From Friedmanniella sp. (GTDB taxonomy: Bacteria > Actinomycetota > Actinomycetes > Propionibacteriales > Propionibacteriaceae), in the NCBI GenBank assembly GCA_025964935.1, contig JAOPXW010000295.1, positions 1 through 8,636 of the forward strand: 8,636 nucleotides of DNA, written 5' to 3'. Below are positions 7,099 through 8,636 of the stretch, piece by piece. A model generated the notes under the pieces. That model was given only the letters and a program-made list of their open reading frames with translations. It searched no databases and was not told the origin of the DNA. Position 1 is the first letter of the stretch. The number at the start of each line of letters is the position of its first letter. A program made the position numbers and the translations under genes.

Positions 7099-8636
7099 AT
7101 GACGATCACCGCCCGAGCCACCGACGCCGGCTCCGCCACCCCCCACGGGCAGTCCGGTGCCGCCGAGCTCGCCAAGCGGGAGGACCTGGTCACCCTCACC
7201 ATCGACGACGTCGAGGTGTCGGTGCCCAAGGGCACCCTGGTCATCCGGGCCGCCGAGCTGATCGGGGTCGAGGTGCCGCGGTTCTGCGACCACCCGCTGC
7301 TCGAGCCGGTCGGTGCCTGTCGGCAGTGCCTGGTCGAGGTGCCCGACGCGGGCAACGGCCGGGCCATCCCCAAGCCGCAGGCCTCCTGCACCCTCGAGGT
7401 GGCCGCCGGGATGCAGGTCCGCACCCAGGTCACCTCGCCGGTGGCCGACAAGGCCCAGCACGGCAACATGGAGTTCCTGCTGGTCAACCACCCGCTGGAC
7501 TGCCCTATCTGCGACAAGGGCGGGGAGTGCCCGCTGCAGAACCAGGCCCTGTCGCACGGGTACGCCGAGAGCCGGTTCACCGACGTCAAGCGCACCTACC
7601 CCAAGCCGGTCAACATCTCGGCCAACGTGCTGCTGGACCGCGAGCGGTGCGTGCTCTGCGCCCGCTGCACCCGCTTCTCCGAGCAGATCGCCGGCGACCC
7701 CTTCATCGCCCTGATCGAGCGCGGCGCCCTGCAGCAGGTCGGGATCTACGAGAAGGAGCCGTTCGAGTCCTACTTCTCCGGCAACACCATCCAGATTTGC
7801 CCGGTCGGCGCCCTCACGAGCGCGGCGTACCGCTTCCGCTCCCGGCCCTTCGACCTGGTCTCGACCTCCTCGGTCGCCGAGCACGACGCCTGCGGCTCGG
7901 CCATCCGCGTCGACCACCGCCGTGGGACGGTGCTGCGGCGACTCGCCGGGGACGACCCCGAGGTCAACGAGGAGTGGATCACCGACAAGGACCGGTTCGC
8001 CCACCGCTACGCGCAGCAGGAAGACCGCCTCACCCGGCCCCTGGTCCGCGAGGACGGCGTCCTGCGTCCGGCGTCGTGGCCCGAGGCGATCGACGCCGCC
8101 GTGCAGGGTCTGGCCGCGGCCGGCACCTCGGCCGGGGTCCTGACCGGCGGCCGGCTGACCGTCGAGGACGCGTACGCCTACGCCAAGTTCGCCCGCGCCG
8201 TACTCGGCACCAACAACGTCGACTTCCGGGCCCGGGCACACTCGGCGGAGGAGGCCGACTTCCTGGCCCACGCCGTGGCCGGGACCGGTCGTGGGGTCAC
8301 CTATGCCGACCTGGAGGCCGCCAGCGCGGTGCTGATGGTCTGCTTCGAGCCCGAGGAGGAGGCCGGCACGGTCTTCCTGCGGCTGCGCAAGGCCCACCGC
8401 AAGACCGGTCTGGTCTCCTGGACCCTCGCCCCGTTCCTCAGCAACGGCGCCCGCAAGGCCGGGGCCACCCTGGTCCCGGTGCTGCCCGGGGCCGAGGCCG
8501 CCACCCTCGACCAGCTCGGCAGCGCCGCGACCGGCGCCGGTCGGGTGTCGGCCGCCGTCGCCCAGGTCAGCCTGGACGCCGGGTCGGTGATCCTGGTGGG
8601 GGAGCGCGCCGCGGCGCAGTCCGGCACCCTAGATCG
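7099..8636 (+). CDS. nuoG: NADH-quinone oxidoreductase subunit G, 3' end missing
   Basis: This is the 75 kDa subunit (Nqo3 family) of the NADH arm. The window covers 512 codons of a protein usually near 800 residues in actinobacteria, with no stop before the edge. The first 28 or so residues are a variable tail. A ferredoxin-like domain then holds N1b (Cys63, Cys74, Cys77, Cys97). Next is N5 with its unusual histidine ligand (His131, Cys135, Cys138, Cys144), then N4 (Cys184, Cys187, Cys190, Cys234). After about residue 250 the molybdopterin-oxidoreductase-like domain begins, which in complex I binds no molybdenum. The positions that would bind the side cluster N7 are Ala260, Asp263, Ser267 and Thr295, so N7 should be absent. 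It follows nuoF by 10 bases. The final two codons (CTA GAT) may not be genomic. Confidence 0.95.
   Translation, partial: MTITARATDAGSATPHGQSGAAELAKREDLVTLTIDDVEVSVPKGTLVIRAAELIGVEVPRFCDHPLLEPVGACRQCLVEVPDAGNGRAIPKPQASCTLEVAAGMQVRTQVTSPVADKAQHGNMEFLLVNHPLDCPICDKGGECPLQNQALSHGYAESRFTDVKRTYPKPVNISANVLLDRERCVLCARCTRFSEQIAGDPFIALIERGALQQVGIYEKEPFESYFSGNTIQICPVGALTSAAYRFRSRPFDLVSTSSVAEHDACGSAIRVDHRRGTVLRRLAGDDPEVNEEWITDKDRFAHRYAQQEDRLTRPLVREDGVLRPASWPEAIDAAVQGLAAAGTSAGVLTGGRLTVEDAYAYAKFARAVLGTNNVDFRARAHSAEEADFLAHAVAGTGRGVTYADLEAASAVLMVCFEPEEEAGTVFLRLRKAHRKTGLVSWTLAPFLSNGARKAGATLVPVLPGAEAATLDQLGSAATGAGRVSAAVAQVSLDAGSVILVGERAAAQSGTLD

Noticed and set aside
5367..7595. Very long open frame on the - strand (742 codons) opposite nuoE, nuoF and nuoG, with others opposite nuoC and nuoD
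   Set aside because: Stop codons are rare in every frame of such GC-rich DNA. The + strand genes carry full conserved motifs, while these antisense products are repetitive Arg/Gly/Val/Ala sequence with no recognisable domain.
7099..8636. NuoG as a molybdenum enzyme (formate dehydrogenase-like) because of its C-terminal domain
   Set aside because: The N-terminal N1b, N5 and N4 ligand pattern and the nuoA-F context identify complex I NuoG, whose molybdopterin-like domain binds no cofactor.

Overview
The window is 8.6 kb of very GC-rich DNA, with almost every codon ending in G or C. It comes from a high-GC actinobacterium. The protein style resembles Propionibacteriales such as Nocardioides or Microlunatus relatives, but that placement is an impression from sequence resemblance and was not tested. 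The content is the front part of a respiratory complex I operon. All confident genes are on the + strand: a geranylgeranyl-reductase-family flavoenzyme, then nuoA, nuoB, nuoC, nuoD, nuoE, nuoF and the first 512 codons of nuoG, which runs off the right end.

Layout: positions 1-269 hold a possible gene end at the left edge and then a control region. That region has a candidate promoter (-35 near 130, -10 near 154) and a perfect inverted repeat at 171-192 that resembles a Rex or CRP/GlxR operator. The reductase occupies 270-1604. A 130-base gap (1605-1734) contains a strong hairpin with a mutually exclusive partner hairpin and a 39-codon frame ending on the nuoA start. From nuoA onward the genes are packed: A to B is 36 bases apart, B/C overlap as TTGA, and C/D, D/E and E/F overlap as ATGA. 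F to G is 10 bases apart, bridged by a five-codon frame.

How the genes work together: NuoE, NuoF and NuoG form the NADH-oxidising arm (FMN and a chain of Fe-S clusters). NuoB, NuoC and NuoD form the connecting arm that passes electrons through cluster N2 to menaquinone. NuoA is a membrane subunit at the quinone-site junction. The reductase probably saturates part of the menaquinone side chain, so the unit would pair quinone tailoring with the enzyme that reduces the quinone. The rest of the operon (end of nuoG, then presumably nuoH-N) should lie to the right.

This is mostly a well-known system, and I see no mobile element, CRISPR array, RNA gene or undescribed machinery. The points most worth checking are the operator-like palindrome, the loss of all four N7 cluster cysteines in NuoG, the two competing hairpins before nuoA, and a six-base right end identical to the start of a common sequencing adapter.
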